From positions 541,143 through 571,374 of the forward strand of contig NMRA01000274.1 of NCBI GenBank assembly GCA_002633005.1: a stretch of 30,232 bases of DNA, read 5' to 3'. The notes under the pieces are model-generated. The model was not told the DNA's origin. It saw only the letters and a list, made by a program, of their open reading frames with translations, and made no database searches. The number at the start of each line of letters is the position of its first letter. Within the stretch, counting starts at the first letter, position 1. Shown here piece by piece: positions 9,885 to 19,324 of the stretch. A program made the translations under genes and the position numbers. This DNA is from Phoronis australis. Its lineage: Eukaryota > Phoronida > Phoronidae.

Positions 9885-10795
9885 ATTGTGAACATCCATC
9901 AGAAACTTGTCAAAATCATTAGTGCTTCTCTCGTGACCCACTGTTTTGCGTCGGATTTCTTTCTATAGTTGACCCTCTAGTGCCTTTGCATTGAAACTGC
10001 TTCACAGTGCATTGCCATGACGACGATTTCCCAAGCTGTATAATTATCATTGGAAGTGCATTGTGGCTTTCGTTTGTCCTGCTCCTTTCAAAAGTTCACA
10101 CCATTTTGGAAACTAAGTTAATTTTAAGACAAGCCCAATTCAGGATAGTGCAGTACTTGTCAACGGGATTGTATTGTATCTTTCCCGCACAGATCTTCTC
10201 TCTCAACAGGAATCCAAATTTTTTGCGCACGTGAAAACCGCGAATCGAAGACTACTTAAAAAAATTGACCAGTGTTAGCACGCAGCCAAGAAGCGCGCGC
10301 TAGATAATGGTACCACGGCTGTCATGGAAGACACTTAGTCGGGAACTATTTATTCATGAAACGGGTAACATAGCATCGGCAAGAAAATAATATTGGTTAT
10401 AATTTCCGAAAGTTTCTAATACCGTAAAAAAACTTTTGAATTATTTTTAAGAGAAATTAATTTAATTAATCATCATTGGTGTTTTTAAAGCCAAAATGAC
10501 CCACTGATAGAGAACACTTTCGCGCCTTTACGGCCCCGAATCTCCCGGAAATAATTGTTACACTACGGTCGGCGAGATTTAGCCCTGGGATTTCAGCACA
10601 ATTTTATGAAAAATGATAGTAATTTTAACAACGAAGTTTTATAGCAATGCACCACAATTTTGTAGAAAGTAACTATAATGTGGACTTTGTCTTAACACTG
10701 ACGTTAATGCATAGTGTGCGTTAAGTAAGTCGACAGAACTGGTGATTATGCAGTGGCATTATCTTCAAAATTGCTCAGATCGGCAAAGTTCTGGT
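9885..10795. other. Intergenic, no gene recognised
   Basis: Unique-looking sequence with no recognisable protein motif, tRNA or terminal repeats. GC content rises toward the THAP segment. Confidence 0.45.
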
Positions 10796-11108
10796 CAAGC
10801 GAAAACTAATTTTTCTTCACTGCCCTCCGCCGTGGAGTATTTGTTGCTGTTGCTTTCAAGGGAAATCTTCTAAGGAAGTTTCCAAGATACGTTTTCTTGC
10901 CGCACTCAAAATGAGCGCTGCATACTTTATGCCACGAAGTCGGAAAGAATTCACTAAGTCGGCCTTTGCTACCAGCTCTACCGATGTGTCTGACCCATTT
11001 TTTACGCAGTTCTTGATCCTTGGGAAACAGGAAGTAACTAAATTCTTCATCTCGCTAACTGATATTATAACAGCCAGGCACACAACACGCCGCACGCTTG
11101 CTGACTTA
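10796..11108 (-). pseudogene. THAP-type zinc-finger domain fragment with an in-frame stop
   Basis: One minus-strand frame reads CCVPGCYNIS, then TAG (11055-11057), then RDEEFSYFLFPKDQELRKKW, VRHIGRAGSK, HKVCSAHFECGKKTYLG and RRFPLKATATNTPRRRAVKK, followed by a stop. This matches the THAP C2CH pattern: a Cys-x(3)-Cys pair near the start, the FPKD...LRKKWV helix, and Cys-x(2)-His in CSAHF. THAP domains bind DNA in animal regulators and in P-element-type transposases. A single stop codon breaks an otherwise clean domain, and the frame is also closed by TAA shortly upstream. It could be a degraded transposase 5' end, a retired THAP gene, or an exon with a sequence error. The AVPG/FPKD/AHF landmarks make the domain call firm; the parent gene is unknown. 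Confidence 0.75.
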
Positions 11109-11221
11109 CTTCATTGTTTACTGACGTTGTAACCGCAATGCAACATTCTAACCCATCTCCAATATGGCGGTGTTGCAACTCCGCTATTGAAAGTAGGGCT
11201 TGGATTCTGTTTCATGAAAAG

Positions 11222-11395
11222 TGGTCTTCCCTCCACACAGCTATATCTGAAAAATAATTAAATCTCACTCTAGCAAAATCTTAGATCTCTGAGAATACGC
11301 ACGCTTGTTACTGATATAGTTTGTACCAATTATTTCTAGACTGTGATATATATATAGTATATTTGCATGGCTAAGCCTTTATTGTGTAATTGTGG
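11222..11395 (+). repeat. Dispersed direct repeat, copy 2
   Basis: Partner of 9234-9415 (TCTGAAAAATAA, CTCTGAGAATA, GTTACTGATATA, TCTAGACTG, GGCTAAGCCTTTAT). The two copies bracket the MITE at 9763 and the THAP fragment at 10796-11108. Confidence 0.7.
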
Positions 11396-11684
11396 AGTTT
11401 CACGAAAACTAGCTAAAAGTGAAAGTCAGAAAATCCGTCTACAACTCGAAGTTAAAAACAGGAATTTATAGTCTGCTCTTCTAGACAGAAGGCAAAACGT
11501 TTAGTGAAAGACAAAAAATCAACTTCTGGCTATTGTAGTCAGATTTCTGATTTCTGACCATTAGTCTCTTGGAGAAACATGCCCCTGGTGTATCATCACC
11601 ATTCCATGGCTCTGGTGGGTAGTTAAGTGACACAGTTAAACCTCTTCAATTTAGCATGTGGAGAGTTTTTTGCGTACACTGGTC

Positions 11685-12395
11685 ACTGCTCAGCTTCCCG
11701 TAGCCCCAGACAATATTTATGATTCCTATTCAGCACCCCTTTTACATTGATGCAGATCTGTCAGCTAACGAAGTGGAAAGCTAATAGCTAGCAGTACTGC
11801 CTCAACATTGGGGGTTGTTATTACACCAAAATTGGTTTTCTCTGACATTTGCACATAGATAGGCCTACAACCTGCAACTGTGGAGAGTAGTTTTAACTGG
11901 TATATTTCAAGTATTACAAAAAAAAATAAAAAATTAATTTGTGTTTATCTCAGACAAAGGGCCACTTCCCAAAGGAACGATGGTTTTAAACATGTTTCAT
12001 ACTGGCTTTCGTTATTTCATTTGTCTACTTGTTTTTTCTTACCGGAACGGGTTGATTTTTTTATTTTATTTTTAAACTTGAAGTACCAAAACAGTGGTAG
12101 ATTATGATCGCCAGCGAAACTTAATTAGTTAAGTTAATTGTGAACCCATCCCTGAACTTTCCAGATTACATTTACACTAAACATTTCAGAGCAAACAAAG
12201 CTATACGTGTGATTAGTTCAAATTTAATCTTTCTTAGAACTCAGCTCATAAAATATATACATAAGTGCAAATATGATGACTGCCAAACTGAAGATTTGGA
12301 ATCTCTGGACTACATGACTACTCTAGCTTTTTGTCGAAAGTCATAATAATTAAGGGTGTTTCCTAGTCAAAAATCTGGTTAAAAGAGATTAAAAT
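11685..12395 (+). repeat. Dispersed repeat, forward copy
   Basis: Homologous, over its length, to the reverse complement of 25705-26235. Shared blocks include AACATTGGGGG, GGTTTTCTCTGACAT, CACTTCCCAAAGGAA, GTCTACTTGTTTTTTCTT, TTGAAGTACCAAAACAGTGG, TGTGAACCCATCCCTGA and TTTCCTAGT followed by AAAAATCT. Relative to the partner it carries about 190 extra bp (about 12158-12345) after CCCATCCCTGA, either an insertion here or a deletion there. No coding capacity or known family was recognised. Confidence 0.82.
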
Positions 12396-13268
12396 AATAT
12401 AAATTACATTAAACCATGTGATAGTGTTAACTCTGATCAGCATATCAAAAGGTCATCTCTTGGTCACATCATGTGATCACACAATTGTCACAAATTGGTC
12501 AGGAGTAGATTAATAAGAGGGAAGAAGTGAAAATTAACGTCTTGATTTGTTTGTCGGCTCCTATTTCCTTGACACTATTAGTGATTGGGCATGGCTGTGA
12601 AATCGCATTTTGACCACCAAACAAAGTTTTGTGGTTTGCGCAGGAAATTTTATGGTGTGCTGGCTACTGGAGGCTGAGTCTATCTGGATGGAAATAAATA
12701 AATATTCCCAAAACAAGATTGAAATTCTTATTGGCGAGATTTTGCATACCTGATTGGTTTAAAAAATATTTTCAATAATGAAAACCTTCATGTACTAATT
12801 GGCTGATTAATTGTCATTATAGTCAACTGATAAAATGTAATGTCATTTAGTTTCGGGTGTGATAGTAACATAAAAAGGACATGAACCAGAGGTTATGTAA
12901 ATGGCTTATTGAACTATCAGGGAAGTAATTTCAATGACTCAAGGAGTTGTTAGGACAAAGTTGGGGATCTCTCACAGTTGCTGGGAAGAAATTAGTAAGG
13001 AATTCATCGAAAATTATATATCTTTACATGTAATTGAACCCTTGGTGCAGTTTGATACAATTAAATTTTTCAGGGAATATTCACTAGGATGCTGTGACAT
13101 TTACAAAAAATGTGATGAATTAATTACTCCTGCTGTCAATCCAGAATTTGCACTGGGATTTTTGATAGATAAAAACTGAGCAAACATCTATTGTGTAGGT
13201 GGGAAATATACTGTGGACGGCTCATTACTTTGGATGCAGTGTAGGAAAGTAGAAATTAGTGATACTGA
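12396..13268. other. Intergenic, no gene recognised
   Basis: AT-rich. An 81-codon open frame (12934-13179, plus) has no recognisable domain, no splice context and biased AT-rich codons; I regard it as chance. Nothing else was supported. Confidence 0.45.
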
Positions 13269-13639
13269 TACCAGGTTGTTCCGTAGATAAGCCCACCCTA
13301 TGAAACGCCCGTGTGCGTTTATTCGGAAAATTGCTCGGCGGAATAAACGCTCATGGGCGTTTATTTGGTGTTGCAACTTCTCGAGTCAAGTATCCAGATA
13401 GTTTATTCGGAAAATTTTCTCTTAGAACCCACTAACACTTAGCGTCAACGTTTTGTCACAAATTCAGTTTTGTGGATTATTTATCATTTATAAAAAACGA
13501 ACAGTGTTGCCGAACCACGCATTATTAACATAAAATTTTAAAAACAGTTTCAAGTAAAAAGTCAGTCAGGAAACCTCATTATCTACTTGTATTCAGTCCA
13601 TGCCAATGTTTTCATCCAGCTCCTCCGAATTTCTTTCCA

Positions 13640-14130
13640 CCTCCGAGCCGCTGAAGGGATCCGGCGACTTGCCGTCCATCTATTAATTGGATACCCACGT
13701 TGTACCCCATGTGTTCGCGAATCAGGGCGTCGAGGAATACGGTAGAGACCATTTGCCCATCAGCAGCAATGCCGCGACTTTCAAACGCTCTGACAATGAT
13801 GTCTTGCGGGATTCACATGGCTGAAGATACAAATTCCAGCTTCCAAGAGTTTCTCGTAGGATGGTGGGCGGCGATAACCTCTCGGCCGGCATATTCTTTC
13901 TCGCCGTTTTCAAGCCAACACTGATACTGCTCTCGCAACCCAGCTTTGAAAGGGTTCGTTAACAGAAATATAAAGTGGCTGAAGTAAATAGGTCATTCTG
14001 GTTGGAATTATCTTCACGCCAATATTCTATTTTTGAAACTGCGGATAGGCCTACAGCTTCTTTACAGTGGCTCCGGTGTGCGTCCATGACCAAAACGGAT
14101 TTATCAGTGTTGAAATAAGGACCTCGCCTC
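13640..14130 (-). pseudogene. C-terminal part of a pogo-like DDE transposase
   Basis: Minus-strand translations in more than one frame give TDKSVLVMDAHRSHCKEAV (from about 14115), where MDAHRSH corresponds to the second catalytic aspartate block. LLQP-type residues follow, then NEPFKAGLREQYQCWLENGE (about 13970-13915), IPQDIIVRAFESRGIAADGQ and VFLDALIREHMG. The PFK...LREQY...W and P..IIVRAF..CGI order is characteristic of pogo/Tigger transposases. Stops and frameshifts are present throughout. The N-terminal DNA-binding domain was not found, and the third catalytic residue could not be assigned. Confidence 0.8.
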
Positions 14131-14301
14131 ATCATTACTGCCTATGTATTGCATCATATACGTACTCGGTCGTTCATAGATCCCCTACCTGGACTTCAGT
14201 GTTGTTGGGTACACGCTTGATCGGTACTTCATGAAAGTAGTCAATGACGGAGTTACGGTTGGGGACATACCAAGAGAACTGGCTCGAATTTGTTGTTTTT
14301 T

Positions 14302-14532
14302 TCACAATACGATGTGGGAGTATTCAAGTCGAAGTTCATAGATTTTCTGCTGAGCGACCTTGGGTGCCATCATCTTTGCCGCAAGGAGGTCTAGATGTGT
14401 CATGCACATTAATTTTCTTGTCCCGCTGGGCAGATATTGCAACAATTGATAAGCTGCTAGACAATTAACGTGGTTAACAGTTATCAACGTATTCTTAACA
14501 GTCCTTTTAAGGACTTCCAATCCATCCAGCAT
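14302..14532 (-). other. Unrecognised 76-codon open frame inside the pogo-like element
   Basis: Begins MLDGLEVLKRTVKNTLITVN (ATG near 14532), continues with HLDLLAAKMMAPKVAQQKI and ends at a stop. It sits upstream of the transposase remnant on the same strand. It does not resemble the central transposase region I would expect there, so it may be diverged transposase in this frame, captured host sequence or a chance frame. Confidence 0.3.
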
Positions 14533-14899
14533 GGCTGTTTTACTTATAAAAATACATATCGCGCTTCATGCTGGTATTTACGTACTATCCAACATAATGA
14601 CCTTCCGTTTACACGCCCGGGCGTTTATTGGTGTCACTAAAATGCCTAAAAATTTTCATTTTCCGAATACACGCCCAGGGGCTTATCTACGGAAAACCGC
14701 GGTACATATGGTATGTGTTACCGTACACAACTTTGAAACACATTTTTAAGCGCCCGCACATTTATATGTGGGTGCATATTGCTGTCATCTCTGTGTGGGC
14801 GTCCGCAGGTGTATCGCCTAAACCCCTCACATGATCTTGATGAGATTTGGCAGATGTGTTTTTGTGAAGCTGACGACTGATGAATTTGACGAATTTCTG

Positions 14900-15585
14900 A
14901 CAAATCCGACTACCGGTGTACCCCATCATAGTGTCAATTTTAGTTCTTTACGTTCACCTCTGTACCATAATTAAAAGGTCCTCAACGAATTTTCATGAAA
15001 GTTGGCAAACAGGCATCAATTAGTGAGTTGTTGCTATCTTGGATGGATTCGAGGTATTTCACACTACCTAGTGGACATTTTTACTGTTTTCGAGTTTTGC
15101 ATTAACCGCTCTATTAACCAAATCATATATGTTTTTAGTTTGGAGAGGACGGTTGACGATGATCCAACGACTTCAGCTATTGTGGCTCCTCTTAGTGGCA
15201 GTTTTGTTTTTTGTCCTCATAGCTGTCCTAAATCCACTGCAAGATTTTATTAGGGCATGTGTATTTACATGAAGTTGACTACAAACGATGACGACTTTCA
15301 GACTGACCTGATGAGCGCTGTGCCCCCTAGTGGCAATTTCATTTTTTCGTTTTCTCATTCTTTGAAGTTACTTGACGGATTTTCATGAAAGTTCAATTAA
15401 GGAAACATTGGTATGTTCCCGTTTTGGATGGATTCGGCGTGTTGTGCGCCATTTAGTGGCCATTTTTATGATACAAATAAAGACCCCTCGAAGCACACTA
15501 TCTGCGGTTGATTCAGTCGTGGGCGCATTGCAACGCTCCGCCTTGCTCTTGTTACGATTGTTGAGTAACTAAACACTGGACTCTG
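14900..15585 (+). repeat. Second CTCF-like repeat array
   Basis: Same family and orientation as 4015-5240. TAGTGG-type cores are at 14929, 15069, 15193, 15328 and 15454 (spacings 140, 124, 135 and 126), separated by GATTTTCATGAAAGTT boxes (14986, 15380) and TTGGATGGATTCG boxes (15042, 15425). The core at 15322-15333 gives CCACTAGGGGGC on the minus strand, an exact fit to CCASYAGRKGGC. The 3' tail (about 15475-15585) is GC-richer, with CATTGCAACGCTCCGCCTTG, and is shared with 18500-18590, so it probably marks one end of the element. Confidence 0.78.
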
Positions 15586-16480
15586 GAAAATGACAATATT
15601 CACTGTCATTACAAAGAGGCAATGTTATTTGAAACACATATTGCATAGTTACAGCACCTGGACAATAAAAAACGAGACAACTGAATTGAAAAGCGTGATT
15701 TCAGGATAAAAAAGCGGAATCTCTTAGTGTAGGTCAAAACGCGAGGCCAAAATCTCCCGCAACAGCGGGTTTTTTGTGGAACTTGAAAACCACAAAAAAT
15801 CGTGAAACATTCTATTTTTGCTTTCAAGTCGAAGGAGAAAATACATATTGCGTGTAAAGTTATAATAGTACATGGTAATAAGTCAATTTTGTTGTGTGTC
15901 AAAATAGTCTAAGAAGCCGTACATTTGATGGTGTGACAGGGTGGTGAGCAAAATTTGAAAAGGTGACTGAGACAGTCCGCCAAAAGCAAGACAATTGACA
16001 AGTACAAAAGTACGCTGTAGGTAACACAAAGTATTGCATTGGATACCTTTACAAGGTAAATTTTTCATTTCTTAAGTTTCATTTCAGAGGTACAGGTGAA
16101 TAATACAGATTTGTTCAGAAATCGAGTTTACAAAGTTATCTTGGCATCAGGTAAACATTGCACAAAGGAATACTTATAGAAACAATTGAAAACCAGTCTA
16201 ACAATATGAACATACTTATCATATGACTTTTTAAAACCGCTCTGAGGTGGTGGCGTGTTACAACTATTACTAAAATCTCTTGGTATATTGATATCGACCT
16301 CTTGTCTATTTACGTTGTCACGAAGTTTCCGTCGGTCTATTCTCCGGCCATTGTCAGGTGCTTATCATATTCACGCACTTAGCTACGCAAATTCATGCAC
16401 GAGCAGTTTTACGAAAGTTGCGAAAACAGGCCTTCTAGCAGGGCCTAAACTTTTCATTTATAATTACAGCACAATTCAGA
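15586..16480. other. Intergenic, no gene recognised
   Basis: No coding sequence recognised on either strand. It contains the adjacent hairpins listed separately at 15756-15799. Confidence 0.45.
15756..15799. other. Two adjacent perfect hairpins
   Basis: CCCGC-AACA-GCGGG (15756-15769) is followed without a gap by TTTTTTGTGG (15770-15779), a 10-nt spacer and CCACAAAAAA (15790-15799). Both stems are perfect. The arrangement resembles structured ends of some transposons, but no CTRR follows as a Helitron end would require. Confidence 0.5.
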
Positions 16481-16499
16481 AACCAAATGTCACTGATTT

Positions 16500-16760
16500 C
16501 CGTAAAATGCTTCACATGCGGCAAGCTTGCGGCAAACAATTTTGATTGCAGCAAACTAGCCGCAACGTTTGCAGGAGTTTGCCGCTACCCGCAACTCAGC
16601 CGCACACATTGCCGCAACCTTGCTGCAAACTCTGAAGTTTGCAGGAAAGTTGCGGTAAACTTGGTGATTCAAAAAGTGTTTGCAGGAAAGTTGCAGGAAA
16701 CTAAATAGTGTTCTCAGGAAACATGTGAAAAAGTGCTTGCACGAAATTTGCAGTAAACTT
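16500..16760. repeat. Degenerate GCAAGCTTGC/TTTGCGGCAA simple-repeat block
   Basis: Dense, irregular reiteration of GCGGCAA, GCAAGCTTGC, TTTGCAGGAAAGTTGC and related strings on both strands, at higher GC than the flanks. The same motif set recurs at 18960-19210 and about 19500-19530. It behaves like a cryptically simple satellite without a fixed period. Confidence 0.75.
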
Positions 16761-17879
16761 CAATGTTTAAAGTGTTAGCATTAACATTGTGACAATGTTA
16801 GAAATTGTGAGATGTTTTTTTATTTTCTAAATTTCAAAGAAACCTCAAATCCCAAACCCTAAGCAGGGCAGTTACCTATGTTAGATAACTTACCTAAATG
16901 TGACCTACTGTTAGGTAAGTTGCATTGTTAAAAATAGCAAATGCTCAAAGACACCTAAATGTGACCCAAAACACTAGAGAATATAATTGCATCTGCATGT
17001 ATTTTGTTTTTTATACAGTCACCACACTTAACAAATTTTCAACTTTCATACTGCTGTCAGTACAGCAAAATATTAAATGCAATTGCTTTAAAACAACAAA
17101 GGCAGTGTTACCTGCATGTTACATAATAAATATCAATACAAACCATACACAAATATATGATCCAATTTTACCAAATGTGCAAACATTAGCATTTAGAGCA
17201 ATTTGTACTTTTCCAACATTTGGAATTATCCCAAAATCAGGTGGTAGCAGCTACTGTAGCTACAGTAAAATTTTGTCTATTTCGGACAAAAATAATTGCC
17301 AATAATAATTGTCGCTTTTCTAACTGATTCAGCCAAATTGGAGGTTAATTGTTAGGGAAAAGTACAGCACAGATTTCAAATGAGTTGGGGTTGAGACCAG
17401 AACCAACATTGTTTCCAAATCCTTGTCAAGTTACATGAAACCAGACTTTCTAATTAACTATTTAAGTGAGACTAATACTTAATTTTGTGTCAATTTTCAC
17501 ATCACTGGCTGACTGTTTGATTCTCAGTAGGGAACACCAAACTTTATTTTGGTTTAATGCGTGTTAACTATTGGGCACAAAATAAGATTTGCATAATTGT
17601 ATATTAACTACCAGTAGATGTTTTAACTGCCATCACCTTCAGTCGTCGCCAGTTCTCAGTCTGTGCAGTTATACTGGTTAATTGAACACAAGTTCATCTG
17701 CCTGTTCATACATGAGCAAGAGCAAATTTCGGCTAAATACGTAATTGAAATTCTAATATTGCTATCACAAATGCCTTTTTGTGGAAAGTGAAATAGCATT
17801 CATATTTTAGGTTTATGAATATTGAGCGACATAATTCACTTGATTATTAATTACTTGATGAAAGCCAGGCACACTGCAG
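16761..17879. other. AT-rich intergenic stretch with two inverted repeats
   Basis: AACTTACCTAA (16887-16897) and TTAGGTAAGTT (16911-16921) form a perfect 11-bp stem with a 13-nt loop. TACTGTAGCTACAGTA (17252-17267) is a perfect 16-bp palindrome. A 126-codon open frame (16925-17305, plus) is AT-driven and unrecognised. No gene is supported. Confidence 0.5.
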
Positions 17880-18290
17880 AGGTTATGAGGCAACAAGTTT
17901 GAGTTGAAAACACCGGAACAAATGGCGTACACATCATCTCAAGGTTGGTTAGAACGAACAAGGAAGAGAACTGGAGCGATCATCCCATGATCCCTATGGA
18001 ACACCACTGATTGCTGTAATGCAGATTATTCTGCAGTATGTGCTTAGAACGTCTATTAGTATGACTATAACTGGATATTTACCTCTGTAGCTGTTCTTTT
18101 CAACACCATGGTAATATTGTAGAATGGAAAGGTGTAATTTATGTTTGATGCCTTTTAGATAAATGAATGTTGCTGGTGGATGATATCCCTATAGTCGAAA
18201 TATTGCAAATTTCAACATACAAGTTCAACAATAACCCATTCCGTAGACTGATGTTTCATGAAACCATATTGGGAAGCAAAAATAGTAATC
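17880..18290 (-). pseudogene. Heavily decayed non-LTR reverse transcriptase
   Basis: Minus-strand translation gives SQYGFMKHQSTEWVIVELV (from 18274), matching the NQYGFRKxxST..A...L motif that precedes the RT catalytic core. Shifted frames then give SILQYYHGVEKNSYRG-type residues and SGVP-stop-GS (17988-18005), the GVPQGS block with Gln mutated to TAG, and a DDVYA-like remnant after it. Order and spacing agree with a Jockey/CR1-type RT. Frameshifts and stops are frequent, so this is an old, dead copy independent of those at 1-2840. Confidence 0.62.
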
Positions 18291-18424
18291 AATGAAGTAT
18301 TGGACAGTTTTCAAGTATTTTAGATGAAATATAGATATGTTTATAATTGTTAAGAGTGATTTTTTCAGTTGATAAGTACTGAGGTAATTTAAAATAAACT
18401 ACTTAAATGTGCTCGACATGCTGT

Positions 18425-18600
18425 TCTACGTATGCCTTTCCACGGAGGGAGAGTCTGATTTCATGGTTTTCTCCACTGGCATTCGACATATTTTGCGCCA
18501 TTTTCAGTGCTAATAAACACCCCGTTGGCGGGACGGCCGTGGGTGCATTTCAGCGCTCTGCGTTGCTGTCATTAGTTTAGTCAGGTAAATAATATCATTG
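18425..18600 (+). repeat. Fragment of the CTCF-like repeat family, 3' end
   Basis: Carries CATATTTTGCGCCATTTTCAG and a downstream AATAAACACCCC, then GTGGGTGCATTTCAGCGCTC and TGCGTTGCTGTCATTAGTT, which aligns with 15450-15575. The core is eroded and no longer matches the CTCF consensus. Confidence 0.7.
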
Positions 18601-18959
18601 TTACAATTACCATAGACTTTGTCGCGCGTTAAGAATAAAACATCTTGGTATATTGTAATTAAGGCTTGCGTACTTTCAAGTTGTTCTCTTTAGACACAAT
18701 TTTGATTGTAATACAAGTGTTATTACTAATTGCCAGTGTAGACACTTTTATAGTTTCTGTTATTCATTGTCGTGTGATTTTGGTTTCATTTCTAGTCATT
18801 ATACATAAGACTGAATACTATCATGTTAAATCCAGTATGCAGCTGATTATGTATTTTCTTAGGGGGCATGCAATAAAAATTATTTGCCAAGGACATTTCT
18901 GCATTAAACTATTCATGCCACAATTCAAGTATGTTGTAGTCTTGCATCTCAGTCTATCT
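18601..18959. other. Intergenic, no gene recognised
   Basis: A 116-codon open frame (18666-19016, plus) is hydrophobic and AT-driven, without a domain, and runs into the repeat block. I do not support it as a gene. Confidence 0.4.
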
Positions 18960-19210
18960 GAGCTTGCAGCAATCTTTTTTCATGTGGTTCGCAGAAACTT
19001 CTATATAACCCCATGAAGATGTTTGCGGCAAGCTTGCAGCAATGTGTGCAACTGGGTTGCAGGAACTGATCCATATAGGACATAGAGATGTTTGCAGCAA
19101 GCTTGCGGCAAACTTCATTTGCCATGGTAAAAGTTTGCTGCATGTTTGCGGCAAGCATGCAGCAAGCTTGCGGCAATGTTTGCGGCTGGATTGCAGGAAA
19201 TTTGCATCAA
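18960..19210. repeat. Second GCAAGCTTGC/TTTGCGGCAA simple-repeat block
   Basis: Reiterated TTTGCGGCAAGCTTGCAGCA, TTTGCAGCAAGCTTGCGGCA and GCGGCAAGCATGCAGCAAG strings, as at 16500-16760. A further short piece lies at about 19500-19530. Confidence 0.75.
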
Positions 19211-19283
19211 ACAGCTTATTATTTAAAATGACTTATTCTTATTAAAATGACATAGGCAAAAAATTGAATTTTGGACCTCAAAA

Positions 19284-19317
19284 GCGGGGCCCTCTATATT
19301 AATATAGGGCGCCCCGC
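19284..19317. repeat. GC-rich imperfect palindrome centred on TTAA
   Basis: The two 17-nt arms pair at 15 of 17 positions; the outer parts are GCGGGGC and GCCCCGC, and the centre is TATATTAATATA. It sits between the simple-repeat block and an inverted fragment of the CTCF-like family. Confidence 0.7.
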
Positions 19318-19324
19318 CGAAAGG

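Larger units (their letters stand above)
13271..14702 (-). mobile_element. Pogo-like DNA transposon (Tc1/mariner superfamily), degraded
   Basis: The 1432-bp element is flanked by TA dinucleotides at 13269-13270 and 14703-14704. Its ends are inverted repeats that share TTCCGTAGATAAGCCC, with about 20 of the first 24 bases matching. Subterminal boxes at both ends, TATTCGGAAAAT and AATAAACGCC-type with GGGCGT, extend the relationship to roughly 100 bp. Inside, the minus strand encodes pieces of a pogo-family DDE transposase in shifted frames. TA target duplication fits the superfamily. Too broken to be autonomous. Confidence 0.85.

Noticed and set aside
12934-13179. 81-codon open frame as a gene
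   Set aside because: No domain, signal, splice support or codon bias distinct from its AT-rich surroundings.
15756-15799. Rho-independent terminator or Helitron 3' end
   Set aside because: The window is eukaryotic, and the CTRR end expected for a Helitron does not follow the hairpin.
16925-17305. 126-codon open frame as a gene
   Set aside because: The composition follows AT-rich DNA and it has no recognisable motif; it begins next to an inverted repeat.
18666-19016. 116-codon hydrophobic open frame as a membrane protein
   Set aside because: Hydrophobicity is expected from T-rich codons, and the frame runs into the simple-repeat block.
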